Shown: positions 25,613-35,266 of the stretch, one piece after another | Layout of the letters: each line of letters starts with the position of its first letter | Position numbering within the stretch: the first letter of the stretch is position 1 | NCBI RefSeq assembly: GCF_900111305.1 | Contig: NZ_FOGS01000002.1 | Coordinates: forward strand, 1 to 64,000 | Length of the DNA stretch: 64,000 bases | Source: Vreelandella subterranea | GTDB taxonomy: Bacteria; Pseudomonadota; Gammaproteobacteria; Pseudomonadales; Halomonadaceae | Direction: 5' to 3' | The notes under the pieces: generated by a model | The model's database searches: none | Seen by the model: the letters and a program-made list of their open reading frames with translations, nothing else | Told to the model about the DNA's origin: nothing | Program-made: the position numbers and the translations under genes

Positions 25613-26277
25613 AGGTGCTGATCATCGATAACTACGACTCCTTCACCTATAACCTGTATCAGTTCATTGGTGAGATTCTGACCACCGAAAAAAACCGCGG
25701 CAGGGTGCCCCATTTCGAGATACTCGTTAAGCGCAACAACCAGATCGACTTCAAGGCCATTGAAGCCATGGCGCCGGATCGCATTATCATCTCGCCTGGC
25801 CCCGGCTCACCGGATGACCCGCGTTACTTCGGCGTCTGTGCAGAGGTGATAGAAAAGCTCGGTAAAACCACCCCGCTGCTGGGGGTTTGTCTCGGCATGC
25901 AGGGCATTGTGCACGTGTTTGGCGGCCAGGTGGTCAAGGCGCCGCTACCCATGCACGGCAAGATCAGCCCGATCAATCATAATAACCGCTCGGTGTTTAA
26001 TGACGTCCCCGACCAGCTCGAAGTGATGCGCTATCACTCGCTGATTGCTGATGCCGCGACCCTGCCTGAATGCCTGGAAGTCACCGCGACGGTAGGTGCC
26101 CTGGCGGCTGACAGCTTTGAGCAGCGTAGCCGCTGGCAGGCGGTCGGCGAATTCGAATTGATGGGGGTTAAACACCGGGACTACCCCATTCACGGCATTC
26201 AGTTTCACCCGGAATCGTTTGCGACCGAGGGCGGCAAGGAGTTGATTGGCAACTTTCTGTTTGCCTATGACGCCTGA
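25609..26277 (+). CDS. trpG: Anthranilate synthase component II (glutamine amidotransferase)
   Basis: It hydrolyses glutamine and feeds ammonia to TrpE. The class I amidotransferase triad is intact: C94 in LLGVCLGMQG, and H200 and E202 in IQFHPESF. The oxyanion segment SPGPGSPDDP is at 62-71. At 222 residues it is longer than standalone TrpG/PabA (about 195). Extra residues lie near 23-35 (LTTEKNRGRVPHF) and near 155-175. The start codon overlaps the trpE stop (ATGA). PabA-type dual use for folate cannot be excluded. Confidence 0.9.
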   Translation: MKVLIIDNYDSFTYNLYQFIGEILTTEKNRGRVPHFEILVKRNNQIDFKAIEAMAPDRIIISPGPGSPDDPRYFGVCAEVIEKLGKTTPLLGVCLGMQGIVHVFGGQVVKAPLPMHGKISPINHNNRSVFNDVPDQLEVMRYHSLIADAATLPECLEVTATVGALAADSFEQRSRWQAVGEFELMGVKHRDYPIHGIQFHPESFATEGGKELIGNFLFAYDA

Positions 26278-26288
26278 CGTCGGCGCTA

Positions 26289-27344
26289 TTACTTTCGGCG
26301 CGAGGGAGACTTTCCCTTCATCGGCTTGTTTTTGCCACCACTGCCTTTGACGGGCTTGCCTCGTCCGGTCGCCTTCCTGCCAGAAGGCACGCCACTTGAC
26401 TTGCCTTTAAGCGCTGGTTTGCCGCCAGCGCTTTTGGCCTTGGGCCGCCCTGACCCGCTGGCAGTGCGTTTTCCCGCCGCTTTTCCAGCCCCTTTTCCCG
26501 CCTCTTTGCTCGGCGCTTTGTCACCGGCTTTACCGCCACGCTTGCCCGGCGCGCCAGCGGCATTTTGCCGAGATTTATTCTGTCTGCCCGAACGCTTTGG
26601 CGCAGACGAGGGCGCAGGCTTGGCCTCTGAACTGGCGGTTAACGCCTCAATCTTCGCGATCTCTTTCGGGGTCAAGTCGCGCCAGTCGCCCAGCGCCAGG
26701 CCCTTGAGCGATACATTCATGATGCGCGTGCGAATGAGCTGGGTGACGTCATAGCCGAAATAATCACACATGCGGCGAATCTGACGGTTCAATCCCTGCA
26801 CCAACGTTATCGTGAACTCGAAGGTGGATACTTTTTCCACGTGGCATTTCTTGGTGACCTGACCGAGGATGGGTACCCCGTTCTGCATCCCTTGAATGAA
26901 GTCATCGGTAATCGGTTTGTTGACCGTTACCCGGTATTCCTTTTCATGGTGGTTGTTGGCCCGCAATATCTTGTTCACCAGGTCGCCATTGTTGGTGAGC
27001 AAAATCAGCCCCTGGGAGTCCTTATCCAGCCGACCAATGGGGAAAATGCGCGTGCCGTGTTTTACAAAATCGACAATGTTGTCTTTTTCGCTTGGCTCAG
27101 TGGTACAGACAATACCCACCGGCTTATTGAGCACAATGAGGACGAGATCTTCCTCTTCCTGGGGCTCGATATCCTGGCCGTTCACCTTGACCCGGTCGCC
27201 TGCCACCACCTGGTCGCCTGTCGTCGCGCGGCGTCCGTTAATCCAGACGTTGCCCTGCTCCACATAGCGGTCGGCTTCCCGCCGTGAGCACAGGCCGCTT
27301 TCGCTGATATATTTGTTGATACGGGTAGATTTTCGTAACGTCAT
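26289..27344 (-). CDS. rluF: 23S rRNA pseudouridine synthase RluF, with basic C-terminal tail
   Basis: It isomerises uridine in 23S rRNA (position 2604 in E. coli). An S4 RNA-binding domain (about 6-60) is followed by the RsuA-family catalytic domain with GRLDKDSQG, where D107 is the nucleophile. [10 protein letters not shown] and the RluF-like [13 protein letters not shown] segment follow. The enzyme core ends near 232. Then comes a tail of about 100 residues made almost wholly of Lys, Arg, Gly, Ala, Ser and Pro, ending [11 protein letters not shown]. coli RluF also has a basic end, but this one is long and low in complexity. It converges with trpG. Confidence 0.9.
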   Translation of the reverse strand: MTLRKSTRINKYISESGLCSRREADRYVEQGNVWINGRRATTGDQVVAGDRVKVNGQDIEPQEEEDLVLIVLNKPVGIVCTTEPSEKDNIVDFVKHGTRIFPIGRLDKDSQGLILLTNNGDLVNKILRANNHHEKEYRVTVNKPITDDFIQGMQNGVPILGQVTKKCHVEKVSTFEFTITLVQGLNRQIRRMCDYFGYDVTQLIRTRIMNVSLKGLALGDWRDLTPKEIAKIEALTASSEAKPAPSSAPKRSGRQNKSRQNAAGAPGKRGGKAGDKAPSKEAGKGAGKAAGKRTASGSGRPKAKSAGGKPALKGKSSGVPSGRKATGRGKPVKGSGGKNKPMKGKSPSRRK

Positions 27345-27380
27345 AGAACGCCATGTGGCTGAAAGGGATAAAGAAAACGC

Positions 27381-27926
27381 TTAAAAAGACGACCCGGGCT
27401 GCTTCAGAAACGCCAGCTCCTCGTCGGTAGAAACTCGCCCCAGCAGCGCATTACGGTGCGGGTAGCGGCCGAAGCGATCAATAATCGCCTTGTGGCGGAC
27501 TTCAAAGTCGAAGTTTTTCTCCAACCCCGGCTGGTTGAACAGCGCCACCGCCCGCTCGTGAATCGCCGCCGATTCGCTATGCATATAGGGCATATACAGA
27601 AACGCCCGCTGCTCACTGGAAAGCGACGCATCGGCACCAGCGGCCACCGCTTCCTGAGCCAGCGCCAGCGCCAAGGTATCGGTGGCGAAGGCACGGGCGT
27701 CGTCGCGGTAGATATTGCGGGAGAACTGATCCAGCACAATGATCTCCGCAAGCCGTCCTCGGGGCGTCTGCCGCCAGGCGTAACACTCGCACTGAGCCGC
27801 CTGGGCATGCAGGGTGCCAAACCGTTCCCGAATCGCCTGGTCCATCTCGGGATCTTTTTTAAACCACTGCGCAGGCGTCAAGGCCTCAAACCAGAAGTCG
27901 AGCACCGCTTGAACATCCGAGAGCAT
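27381..27926 (-). CDS. DUF924-family protein
   Basis: This is an all-helical protein of 181 residues in the DUF924 family, whose members have a TPR-like fold and no settled function. Visible family segments are VLDFWFEAL (about 8-16), WFKKDPEMDQAIRERFG (about 21-37), IIVLDQFSRNIYR (about 62-74), AFLYMPYMHSES (about 106-117) and FGRYPHRNALLGR (about 150-163). It starts after AAGGAGG, and two 13-bp repeats lie directly upstream. It stands between ppc and rluF on the same strand without an evident functional link. Confidence 0.88.
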   Translation of the reverse strand: MLSDVQAVLDFWFEALTPAQWFKKDPEMDQAIRERFGTLHAQAAQCECYAWRQTPRGRLAEIIVLDQFSRNIYRDDARAFATDTLALALAQEAVAAGADASLSSEQRAFLYMPYMHSESAAIHERAVALFNQPGLEKNFDFEVRHKAIIDRFGRYPHRNALLGRVSTDEELAFLKQPGSSF

Positions 27927-27937
27927 TGACGCCTCCT

Positions 27938-27963
27938 TGTTGTAACAAAGTGTTGTAACAAAG
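27938..27963. repeat. Two 13-bp tandem repeats upstream of the DUF924 gene
   Basis: TGTTGTAACAAAG occurs twice head to tail (27938-27950, 27951-27963); each copy holds a small palindrome, TTGT-A-ACAA. They lie between ppc and the DUF924 ribosome-binding site. A role is not evident. Confidence 0.6.
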
Positions 27964-27997
27964 GGTTGTGGTGATAAAAGGAACTCGCGGGCGTTGC

Positions 27998-30646
27998 CTA
28001 ACCTGTATTACGCAGGCCAGCCGCGATCCCCGCCATGGTAACCATCAGCGCTCGAGACAGGTCAGCGCTAATCGCACCATCAGCATCACGGTTACGCTGC
28101 AATAACTCCGCCTGCAAGCCGTGGAGCGGATCGATATAGGGGTTACGCACATCGATCGCCTGACGAATCAGCGGCGTATTTTCGAGCAGTTCCTCCTGCT
28201 GCAGAATATCCAGTACGGACTCTTCCAGTCGCGCGAACCGCTCGCGCAGCTGCTTACCCAATGCCTTCAACGAGGGCTCATCCACCAAGCGGTGCTCGTA
28301 ATAGGCGGCAATCGCCACGTCGGCCTTGGCCAGCAGCATTTCCAGCATATCGAGGTAGGTGCCGAAGAACGGCCACTCGTTGCGCATTTCCTGCAGCACC
28401 TCGCGCCCGCCCGGCTGCTCAAGCCGACGCGAGAACGCCTCGCCGCTACCCAGCCACGCGGGCAGCATCAGGCGAATTTGCGTCCAGGCGAAAATCCACG
28501 GAATCGCCCGCAGGGTTTCCACCCCACCGTCCTGGCGGCGCTTGGTTGGCCGGGAGCCCAGCGGTAGCCTGCCCAGCGCGCCTTCCGGCGTCACCGAACG
28601 GAAGTAGGGTACAAAATCCGGGTCTTCGCGCACAACGCCGACATAGGCGGCGTGGGCGACGCTGGAAAGCTGGTCCATCTCTTCGCGCCAGTGTGGCTCC
28701 GGTGCTCTCGGCGGCAGCAGCGTGGCTTCAAGCACGGCACAGGCATAAATCTCCATGGAACGAAGCGCAATATCGGGCTGGCCAAACTTGAAGCGAATCA
28801 TCTCGCCCTGTTCGGTCACCCTTAAACTGCCGTTCACCGACCCCGGCGGCTGGGAAAGAATCGCCGCGTGGGCGGGGCCGCCGCCACGACCAACGGTGCC
28901 ACCACGGCCATGGAACAGGGTCAGGTCGACACAGTGGCGCTCGCACACATTGACCAGCGACTCCTGGGCCCGGTACTGCGCCCAGGCGGCGGCCAGCTGC
29001 CCGGCATCCTTGGCAGAGTCTGAATAGCCGATCATCACCTCCTGGCCCTTGCGCATCAGCTTGCGATAGCCCGGCAGCGCCAAGAGCTGGTCGATCACGT
29101 CGCCTGCATGATCCAGGTCGTTAAGGGTTTCGAACAGCGGCGCGATGGGCAGCGTCACGTTGCCACCGGTTTCCTTCATCAACAGCGCCACGGTAAGCAC
29201 ATCGGAGGGTTCAGCGGCCATGGAGATGATATAGGTACCCAGTGCTTCAGAGTGCTCCTGGGCGATCACCTTGAAGGTATCCAGCACCTCGCGGGACTCC
29301 GCCGAACACTCCCAGCGGCGCGGGATCAGCGGCCGCCGCGATTCAAGTTCAGCCAGTAAAAATTCCTGACGCTGGGCTTCATCCCACTCGCGATAGTGGC
29401 CAAGATTCAGGGTATCCGTCAGTTCTTCCATGACCTGGGCATGACGGCTGGCTTCCTGGCGAAGGTCTAGCTTGGTCAGCGTGACGCCGAAGACCGCGAC
29501 GCGGCGCAGGGTGTCCAGTAGCGCGCCATTGGCGATGGTATCCAGGCCTACGTCGCACAGTGAGCGATAGCAGGCCAGCAAGGGGGCATACAGCTGATCG
29601 CGGGTTTCGATAATCGCCCCGCCGTCATGGCTCCGCCCTTCCAGTTCGGCCTTGGCCCAGTCGCGGGTGGACTCCATTTTCGCCAGCAGGCGTTTAAGTA
29701 CTTCGCGGTAAGGCTCGGCCACATCGCCCGCCTCAGCCTTGAGGGCACTATTGGCCTTCCACATGGAGAGTTCGGTCTTGAGCTGTTCAAGGTCGCGCAG
29801 GTAAAGGTCCGCCGCCATCCAACGGCCCAACAAAAGCACTTCCTTGGTGACCTTTGCCGTGACATTCGGGTTGCCATCCCGGTCACCCCCCATCCAGGAG
29901 GCATAGCGAATGGGCGCAGCATCCAGCGGTAGACGTTCGCCGGCCGTTTCCAGCAGCAGGTTGTCGAGATCCCGGTGAAAGTCAGGCACCGCCTGCCACA
30001 GCGAATTTTCAATCACGGCAAAGCCCCACTTGGCTTCATCCACCGGAGTGGGCCGCTCGTGGCGGATCTCGTCGGTGTGCCAGGCCTGGCTGATCAACTC
30101 CTCCAGCCGCCCCTGGGCGCGGGCACCACGCTCCGGGTAGTCATCAGAGCCTTCAATGGCCGTCAGGCAGTCATCGATGGCATCGTACTTTTGAATCAGC
30201 GTGCGTCGAATGACTTCGGTGGGGTGCGCGGTGAGCACCAGCTCAACCCGCATATTGGCAAGGCTCTCGACCAGCTTGCGCGGCGAGTTGCCTGCCTGCT
30301 CGGCGCGTTTGAGCAGCTCGCCAAGCACCGGCTGCGAGCCTGGCTTATAGTCTTCAACGCGGCGGAAACGCGCCCGATAGTGCTGCTCGGCAATGTTGGC
30401 GAGGTTGAGAAACTGGTTAAAGGCACGGGTGACGGGCAGCAAATCCTGCTCGGGCAGTTGGCGCAGGTATTCGATCAAGTTGCGTTGCTGTAGCGAATCA
30501 CCCTGCCGTCCCTGCTTGGCGTGGGCGCGAATGGTTTCGATTTTATCGACAAACGATTGGCCTAGATCATCGGCAATGGTTCGCCCCAGGCTGTCGCCCA
30601 GAATACGCACGTTATCGCGTAGCGATTCGTGTAGGTCATGACTCAT
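27998..30646 (-). CDS. ppc: Phosphoenolpyruvate carboxylase
   Basis: It carboxylates PEP to oxaloacetate to refill the TCA cycle. Catalytic H141 sits in VLTAHPTEVIRRT. The Gly-rich loop LFHGRGGTVGRGGGPAH, the SNGYSD-type stretch IGYSDSAKDAG and the strictly conserved C-terminal RNTG are all present. Length (882) matches the bacterial enzyme. AAGGAGG precedes the ATG. The Arg-rich EMRNEWPFFGTYLDMLEM region for aspartate inhibition is recognisable near 760. It stands alone between mazG and the DUF924 gene. Confidence 0.96.
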   Translation of the reverse strand: MSHDLHESLRDNVRILGDSLGRTIADDLGQSFVDKIETIRAHAKQGRQGDSLQQRNLIEYLRQLPEQDLLPVTRAFNQFLNLANIAEQHYRARFRRVEDYKPGSQPVLGELLKRAEQAGNSPRKLVESLANMRVELVLTAHPTEVIRRTLIQKYDAIDDCLTAIEGSDDYPERGARAQGRLEELISQAWHTDEIRHERPTPVDEAKWGFAVIENSLWQAVPDFHRDLDNLLLETAGERLPLDAAPIRYASWMGGDRDGNPNVTAKVTKEVLLLGRWMAADLYLRDLEQLKTELSMWKANSALKAEAGDVAEPYREVLKRLLAKMESTRDWAKAELEGRSHDGGAIIETRDQLYAPLLACYRSLCDVGLDTIANGALLDTLRRVAVFGVTLTKLDLRQEASRHAQVMEELTDTLNLGHYREWDEAQRQEFLLAELESRRPLIPRRWECSAESREVLDTFKVIAQEHSEALGTYIISMAAEPSDVLTVALLMKETGGNVTLPIAPLFETLNDLDHAGDVIDQLLALPGYRKLMRKGQEVMIGYSDSAKDAGQLAAAWAQYRAQESLVNVCERHCVDLTLFHGRGGTVGRGGGPAHAAILSQPPGSVNGSLRVTEQGEMIRFKFGQPDIALRSMEIYACAVLEATLLPPRAPEPHWREEMDQLSSVAHAAYVGVVREDPDFVPYFRSVTPEGALGRLPLGSRPTKRRQDGGVETLRAIPWIFAWTQIRLMLPAWLGSGEAFSRRLEQPGGREVLQEMRNEWPFFGTYLDMLEMLLAKADVAIAAYYEHRLVDEPSLKALGKQLRERFARLEESVLDILQQEELLENTPLIRQAIDVRNPYIDPLHGLQAELLQRNRDADGAISADLSRALMVTMAGIAAGLRNTG

Positions 30647-30680
30647 GGCGTGGCCTCCTTGCAGGGGTCGCGGAATTCAA

Positions 30681-31523
30681 TCAATGGGTTTCTTCGGCTT
30701 TGGCCGCCAACCAGTGACTTTCCATCTCGTCTAGAGAGGCATCCGTCAATGGCCGCCCCGCCGCTTCCAGCTCACGCTCGACAAAACGAAAGCGGCGTTC
30801 GAATTTGGCATTGGTGTTACGCAGGCACTGCTCGGGGTTGGCACCCATGGTGCGTGCTAAATTAGTGACGGCAAACAATAGGTCGCCCACTTCTTCCTGA
30901 GCGTGGACGCTGTCGCCAGCGGCGAGGGCCTCTTCCACTTCATCGAGCTCTTCGCGGATCTTGGCCAGCACGCCCTGCGAATCCGGCCAGTCAAAGCCTA
31001 CGCGTGCCGCGCGTTTGGAAAGCTTGGCCGCTCGGCTGAGCGCTGGCAGGGTGCGTGGCACGTCGTCAAGCACCGAGGCAGCCGCACTGGCGCTGTCGGC
31101 ACCTGCCCTTTCATCACGCTCTGCGGCTTTTAACGATTCCCAGCGGCTATTCACCTGCTGGGTCTGCACATCCTCGGCACTTACCCCCGGTGGGCGACGT
31201 GAACTCAAGGTGCCATCGGGAAAGACATGCGGGTGGCGACGCAGCATCTTGGCCGTTAGCGTATCGACAATGTCGTGGAAGTCGAAGCGCTGCTCTTCCG
31301 CTCCGAACTGGGCGTAGTAAACCACTTGAAACAACAGGTCACCCAGCTCGCCGGGCAGCTCGTCAAAAGCGCGTCGTTCGATGGCATCGGCCACCTCATA
31401 CGCTTCTTCAAGGGTGTGGGGCACAATGCTGTCCCAGTCCTGCTTGATATCCCAGGGGCAACCCTGTTCGTGGTCACGCAGTACCTGCATCAGGGTTAGC
31501 AAATCATCCAGCGAATATCGCAT
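30681..31523 (-). CDS. mazG: Nucleoside triphosphate pyrophosphohydrolase MazG
   Basis: It hydrolyses NTPs and dNTPs to monophosphates and may lower (p)ppGpp-linked stress. Two MazG repeats are visible: the first (from CPWDIKQDWDSI, with EEAYEVADAIE) and the second (REELDEVEEAL with EEVGDLLFAV). Both keep the E-x-x-E/D metal sites. I place the start at 31523 (MRYSLDDLLTLM), which overlaps the relA stop in ATGA and gives 280 residues, close to E. coli MazG. An ATG at 31823 would add a 100-residue Arg/Gly/Ala stretch that is only the relA sequence in another frame. relA-mazG adjacency is conserved in gammaproteobacteria. Confidence 0.94.
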   Translation of the reverse strand: MRYSLDDLLTLMQVLRDHEQGCPWDIKQDWDSIVPHTLEEAYEVADAIERRAFDELPGELGDLLFQVVYYAQFGAEEQRFDFHDIVDTLTAKMLRRHPHVFPDGTLSSRRPPGVSAEDVQTQQVNSRWESLKAAERDERAGADSASAAASVLDDVPRTLPALSRAAKLSKRAARVGFDWPDSQGVLAKIREELDEVEEALAAGDSVHAQEEVGDLLFAVTNLARTMGANPEQCLRNTNAKFERRFRFVERELEAAGRPLTDASLDEMESHWLAAKAEETH

Positions 31524-33805
31524 CAGGCCCCGCCTCCCCGCGTTGTCTTGTCCGGATCGGTGTCGCGCAGGCGACGCACCTCGGTCACATTGGGCAATTG
31601 CTGAATACGCGAGAAAAGCCGCCCCAGCGCTTCCAGGCCATCGACTTCCAGGGTAATACGCAGCCGGGCAATGCCTTCGTCGGTGTCGGTCAGCGTGTTC
31701 ACCGCCAGCACGTTGACTTTTTCGTTGCCCAACAGGCCCGTGACGTCGCGCAACAGGCCCGAACGGTCCCAGGCCTGGATCTCGATGGTCACCGGATAGC
31801 GCGTCTCGGCGCGCTCGCCCCACTCGACTTCAATAATGCGCTGGGGTTCGTCCAGGCGCAATTGCAGGATATTGCTGCAGTCCTGGCGATGCACCGTCAC
31901 GCCGCGACCCTGGGTAATGAAACCGACGATAGGCTCGCCGGGAACCGGCCGACAGCAGTTGGCCATGCTGGTTTTCAGGTTGCCGACCCCCAGCACGGTA
32001 ATGTCACTTTTGGTCGCCTTGCTGGACTGGCGCTTGGGCTTGGGCTTGGCGAGCAGTCGGTCGAGCTGTTCCTGGTCATCGGTTTCACCAAACAGCTGCT
32101 GGGCCTGGTGAAGCACCTGTCCGATACGCAAGTCACCCGCCCCCAGTGCGGCGTACATGTCATCCGGTGTCTGGTAATTAACCGCTTTGGCCAGCTTGGG
32201 CAGATCGAGCCCGTCGACATCCAGGCGGCGCATTTCGCGATCAAACAGAACGCGCCCTTCCTCCAGGTTCTGGTCGCGTGCCTGGTACTTGAACCAGGCC
32301 TGGATCTTCGCCCGGGCCCGGGAGGTGCGCACATAGCCAAGGCTTGGGTTAAGCCAGTCCCGGCTTGGCCCGCCTTTCGTCGCGGTAAGGATCTCGACCT
32401 GCTGACCGGATTTCAGCTTGTAGGTAAGCGGCACGATACGGCCATTGACCTTGGCCCCGCGGCAGCGGTGTCCAATTTCAGTGTGCACCCGATAGGCAAA
32501 ATCGATAGGCGTGGCGATCCGCGGCAGGTCGATGACATGACCATCGGGGGTAAACACATAGATACGATCCGGGGCGACATCGCTTGAAAGCCCTTCGCGC
32601 AGGTCGCCAAAGCCGCCCACCTCGTCCTGCCATTCGAGCACCTGGCGCAACCAGGCGATCTTTTCTTCGTAGCTGCGGCTTTTGGCGTTGGTATCGTGGC
32701 CCTTGTAGCGCCAATGGGCACAGACGCCAAGCTCAGCTTCGTCGTGCATCGCAAAGGTGCGAATCTGAATTTCCAGCACCTTGTTTTCCGGCCCCATCAC
32801 GGCCGTGTGCAGTGACTGGTAGCCGTTTTTCTTGGGGTTGGCGATGTAGTCGTCAAACTCGTTGGGTACGTGATGCCAACGGGAATGGACGATGCCCAAT
32901 ACCGTGTAGCAGTCGGTCACTTCGGGGACCAGAATACGCACGGCGCGCACGTCATGAACCTGGGAGAAATCGATCCGTTTGCGCTTCATTTTGCGCCAGA
33001 TCGAATAGATGTGCTTGGCGCGCCCATCAACATCGTAATGATGGATGTTCTGAGCTTCCATCAAGCCTTTCAAGGTCTCGACCACATCGTTGATATAGCG
33101 GTCCCGGTCGAGGCGCTTTTCTGCCAGCAGCTTGGCAATCGCTTTGTATTCTTCTTCGTGGAGGTAACGAAACGACAGGTCTTCCAGCTCCCACTTGAGC
33201 TGCCCGATACCCAGACGGTGCGCCAGCGGCGCGTAGATATCGGCCACTTCCCGGGCGACCTGTTGGCACTTTTCCCGGGGCGCATCTTTGACCTGGCGCA
33301 GGGCACAGGTACGCTCGGCAATTTTGATCAGCGCCACGCGCACATCGCCGACCATATTGACCAGCATCTTGCGCAGGTTTTCCTGCTGGTTGTGCTGACC
33401 CATGCCATGGTTGGGGGCCAGCGGATAGCTGATTGCGGCCATCTGCAAGACACCGTCGATGAGGTTGGCCACCTCATTGCCAAAGCGCTTGGTAACCCCC
33501 TCCAGGCTCAACAGGCCTTCACGCACCGCACGGTAGAGCACCGCGGCTTCAAGCGTTGACTGGTCGAGCTTGAGTTCCCCCAGGATGTCGGCCATTTCAA
33601 GGCCCATGCGGAAGCTGGACCCCGGCGTCAGCCACACACGGTGCGACCTGGGCGCATCGAGCTCCAGGGTTTGAGCAAGCTCACAGGCCTCGCGCAAACG
33701 CTCGGGTTCGGGAAGACGCACGTCTTCTTGCAGGCGAGATAACCATTTCTGCAAGTCCACCGTTCCGCTGTCGGTTAGCGGCTGGTCTTCACGCACTTTT
33801 ACCAT
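31523..33805 (-). CDS. relA: GTP pyrophosphokinase RelA
   Basis: It makes (p)ppGpp on ribosomes with uncharged tRNA during amino acid starvation. The N-terminal hydrolase-like domain has lost the His-Asp pair, as in other RelA proteins (EGVTKRFGNEVANLI region). The synthetase domain has HDVRAVRILVPEVTDCYTVL and ANPKKNGYQSLHTAVMG. TGS (IYVFTPDGHVIDLPRIATPI) and the C-terminal ACT domain follow. I chose MVKVREDQ (33805), which matches the start of known RelA; an ATG four codons earlier is in frame. The length is then 760. It is coupled to mazG and preceded by rlmD. Confidence 0.95.
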   Translation of the reverse strand: MVKVREDQPLTDSGTVDLQKWLSRLQEDVRLPEPERLREACELAQTLELDAPRSHRVWLTPGSSFRMGLEMADILGELKLDQSTLEAAVLYRAVREGLLSLEGVTKRFGNEVANLIDGVLQMAAISYPLAPNHGMGQHNQQENLRKMLVNMVGDVRVALIKIAERTCALRQVKDAPREKCQQVAREVADIYAPLAHRLGIGQLKWELEDLSFRYLHEEEYKAIAKLLAEKRLDRDRYINDVVETLKGLMEAQNIHHYDVDGRAKHIYSIWRKMKRKRIDFSQVHDVRAVRILVPEVTDCYTVLGIVHSRWHHVPNEFDDYIANPKKNGYQSLHTAVMGPENKVLEIQIRTFAMHDEAELGVCAHWRYKGHDTNAKSRSYEEKIAWLRQVLEWQDEVGGFGDLREGLSSDVAPDRIYVFTPDGHVIDLPRIATPIDFAYRVHTEIGHRCRGAKVNGRIVPLTYKLKSGQQVEILTATKGGPSRDWLNPSLGYVRTSRARAKIQAWFKYQARDQNLEEGRVLFDREMRRLDVDGLDLPKLAKAVNYQTPDDMYAALGAGDLRIGQVLHQAQQLFGETDDQEQLDRLLAKPKPKRQSSKATKSDITVLGVGNLKTSMANCCRPVPGEPIVGFITQGRGVTVHRQDCSNILQLRLDEPQRIIEVEWGERAETRYPVTIEIQAWDRSGLLRDVTGLLGNEKVNVLAVNTLTDTDEGIARLRITLEVDGLEALGRLFSRIQQLPNVTEVRRLRDTDPDKTTRGGGA

Positions 33806-33865
33806 GACGATTCTCATCCATTCGAGGCAGCGGTTTGCGATACCGCTGCCGAGGCTAACGACGTT

Positions 33866-35266
33866 TTAGGCACACTTTGTGTGTTCAAACAGCATCAGCG
33901 TTTCCATATGTGCAGTGTGCATGAACATGTCGGCCACTGCGACGTGATTGATGCGGTAACCTGCATGCACAAGGTGTGCCGCATCACGGGCAAGCGTGGC
34001 GGGATCACAGGAAATATACATTACCCTGGCAACCGGACTGCGTGCCAGCGCTTGGCAAATGACCTCGGCCCCACTGCGTGGCGGGTCGAGCACCAGTGCC
34101 TGCAGATCCACAGCCTCGAGCAGCGAGGCGACGGTATCCGGATCGCTCAGATCCGCCTGCTGGCCCGTCACATCAAGTCGGTTTAGATGGGCATTATCCG
34201 CAAGGCGCTCGACCATGGCAGGACTGCCTTCCACGGCATGTACCTCCGCCCCGGCCGCGGCCATTGGCAGACTGAAGTTACCGATACCGGCAAACAGGTC
34301 CATCGTCCGTTGGCCGGGAGAAGGTGCCAGCCAGCGCATGGCGGTATCGACCATCTGCTGGTTCACGGCGGCGTTGACCTGTAGAAAGTCACCGGGCGCA
34401 AAATGCAGCGTCAACGCCTTTCCATCAGGTATATCGAGGGTCTCTTCCAGTACCGGCGGCGCACCATGCCAGTGCAGCGTCGGGCTCTCACGCCCCAACC
34501 AGGTACCCAAAGCGACGTGATGATGATCAGCAAACGCCTGCCAGCGCTCGGCGTCCGCCGGATTGGCTTTCAATTGACGAACCAGAACCACCCGCTGACT
34601 GTCGGTCGCCAGCAATTCGATGTGGCCCACCTGGCGCGGCGCATCCAGCGTTGCCAACAGCTCGCGCAACGGAGCGATCAGCGCTTGCAGGCCATCGACC
34701 AGGACGATACAGCGTTCGATGTCGATCAGTCTGTGAGAGTGGGCCGCTCGAAAGCCTAACAGGGCATGGCCGTCGCCATCGACTTTGACGCCCAGGCGTG
34801 CACGGCGGCGGTAGCCCTGCACATCATCGTGCAGCGATTCGACCTCGCCCAGCTCGATTCCCTGGCGAGCCATTAAATCACGCACTACTTCCCTTTTATG
34901 CTCGCGCTGCGAGGCCACGGTCATGTGCTGCAAATCGCAGCCGCCGCAATGGCTGAAATGCGGGCAAGGCGGCGAAACACGCTGCGCCGCGGAGGTCAGC
35001 CGTTGTTTGACGTGGGCTTCGTCATAGCGCTTGCGTGTCTGGTGAACCGCAACTTCGAGGTGCTCGCCGGGTAGTGCCTGGTCGATAAAGACCGTTTTGC
35101 CCTCGGCGTTGTGAGCCACCCCGCGTCCGTCATGCGCCAGGCGCTCTACCACCAGCGCGCTTGTCGCTTGCGGCGCCTGATTCGACGATTTTGCCGCGGG
35201 TTGGCGTGCCAGCCCGGAATGCCCCGACGCGGGGCGCGGCGGTCGCCGTTTTCCCAACATGGCCAT
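33866..35266 (-). CDS. rlmD: 23S rRNA (uracil1939-C5)-methyltransferase
   Basis: It methylates U1939 of 23S rRNA with S-adenosylmethionine. After a low-complexity leader (1-33), a TRAM domain (about 36-93) binds RNA. The cluster Cys are in CPHFSHCGGCDLQHM (about 103-117), for a 4Fe-4S centre. The methyltransferase domain has DLFAGIGNFSLPMA, VLDPPRSGAE and ISCDPATLARD with the catalytic Cys. Its start abuts the cysM stop. Gene order cysM-rlmD-relA is the same as in Pseudomonas. The two first Met codons (1 and 3) are both possible starts. Confidence 0.95.
   Translation of the reverse strand: MAMLGKRRPPRPASGHSGLARQPAAKSSNQAPQATSALVVERLAHDGRGVAHNAEGKTVFIDQALPGEHLEVAVHQTRKRYDEAHVKQRLTSAAQRVSPPCPHFSHCGGCDLQHMTVASQREHKREVVRDLMARQGIELGEVESLHDDVQGYRRRARLGVKVDGDGHALLGFRAAHSHRLIDIERCIVLVDGLQALIAPLRELLATLDAPRQVGHIELLATDSQRVVLVRQLKANPADAERWQAFADHHHVALGTWLGRESPTLHWHGAPPVLEETLDIPDGKALTLHFAPGDFLQVNAAVNQQMVDTAMRWLAPSPGQRTMDLFAGIGNFSLPMAAAGAEVHAVEGSPAMVERLADNAHLNRLDVTGQQADLSDPDTVASLLEAVDLQALVLDPPRSGAEVICQALARSPVARVMYISCDPATLARDAAHLVHAGYRINHVAVADMFMHTAHMETLMLFEHTKCA

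Noticed and set aside
31524-31823. N-terminal extension of MazG by 100 residues
   Set aside because: It is relA sequence in another frame, rich in Arg, Gly and Ala; the ATGA overlap start gives a normal MazG.
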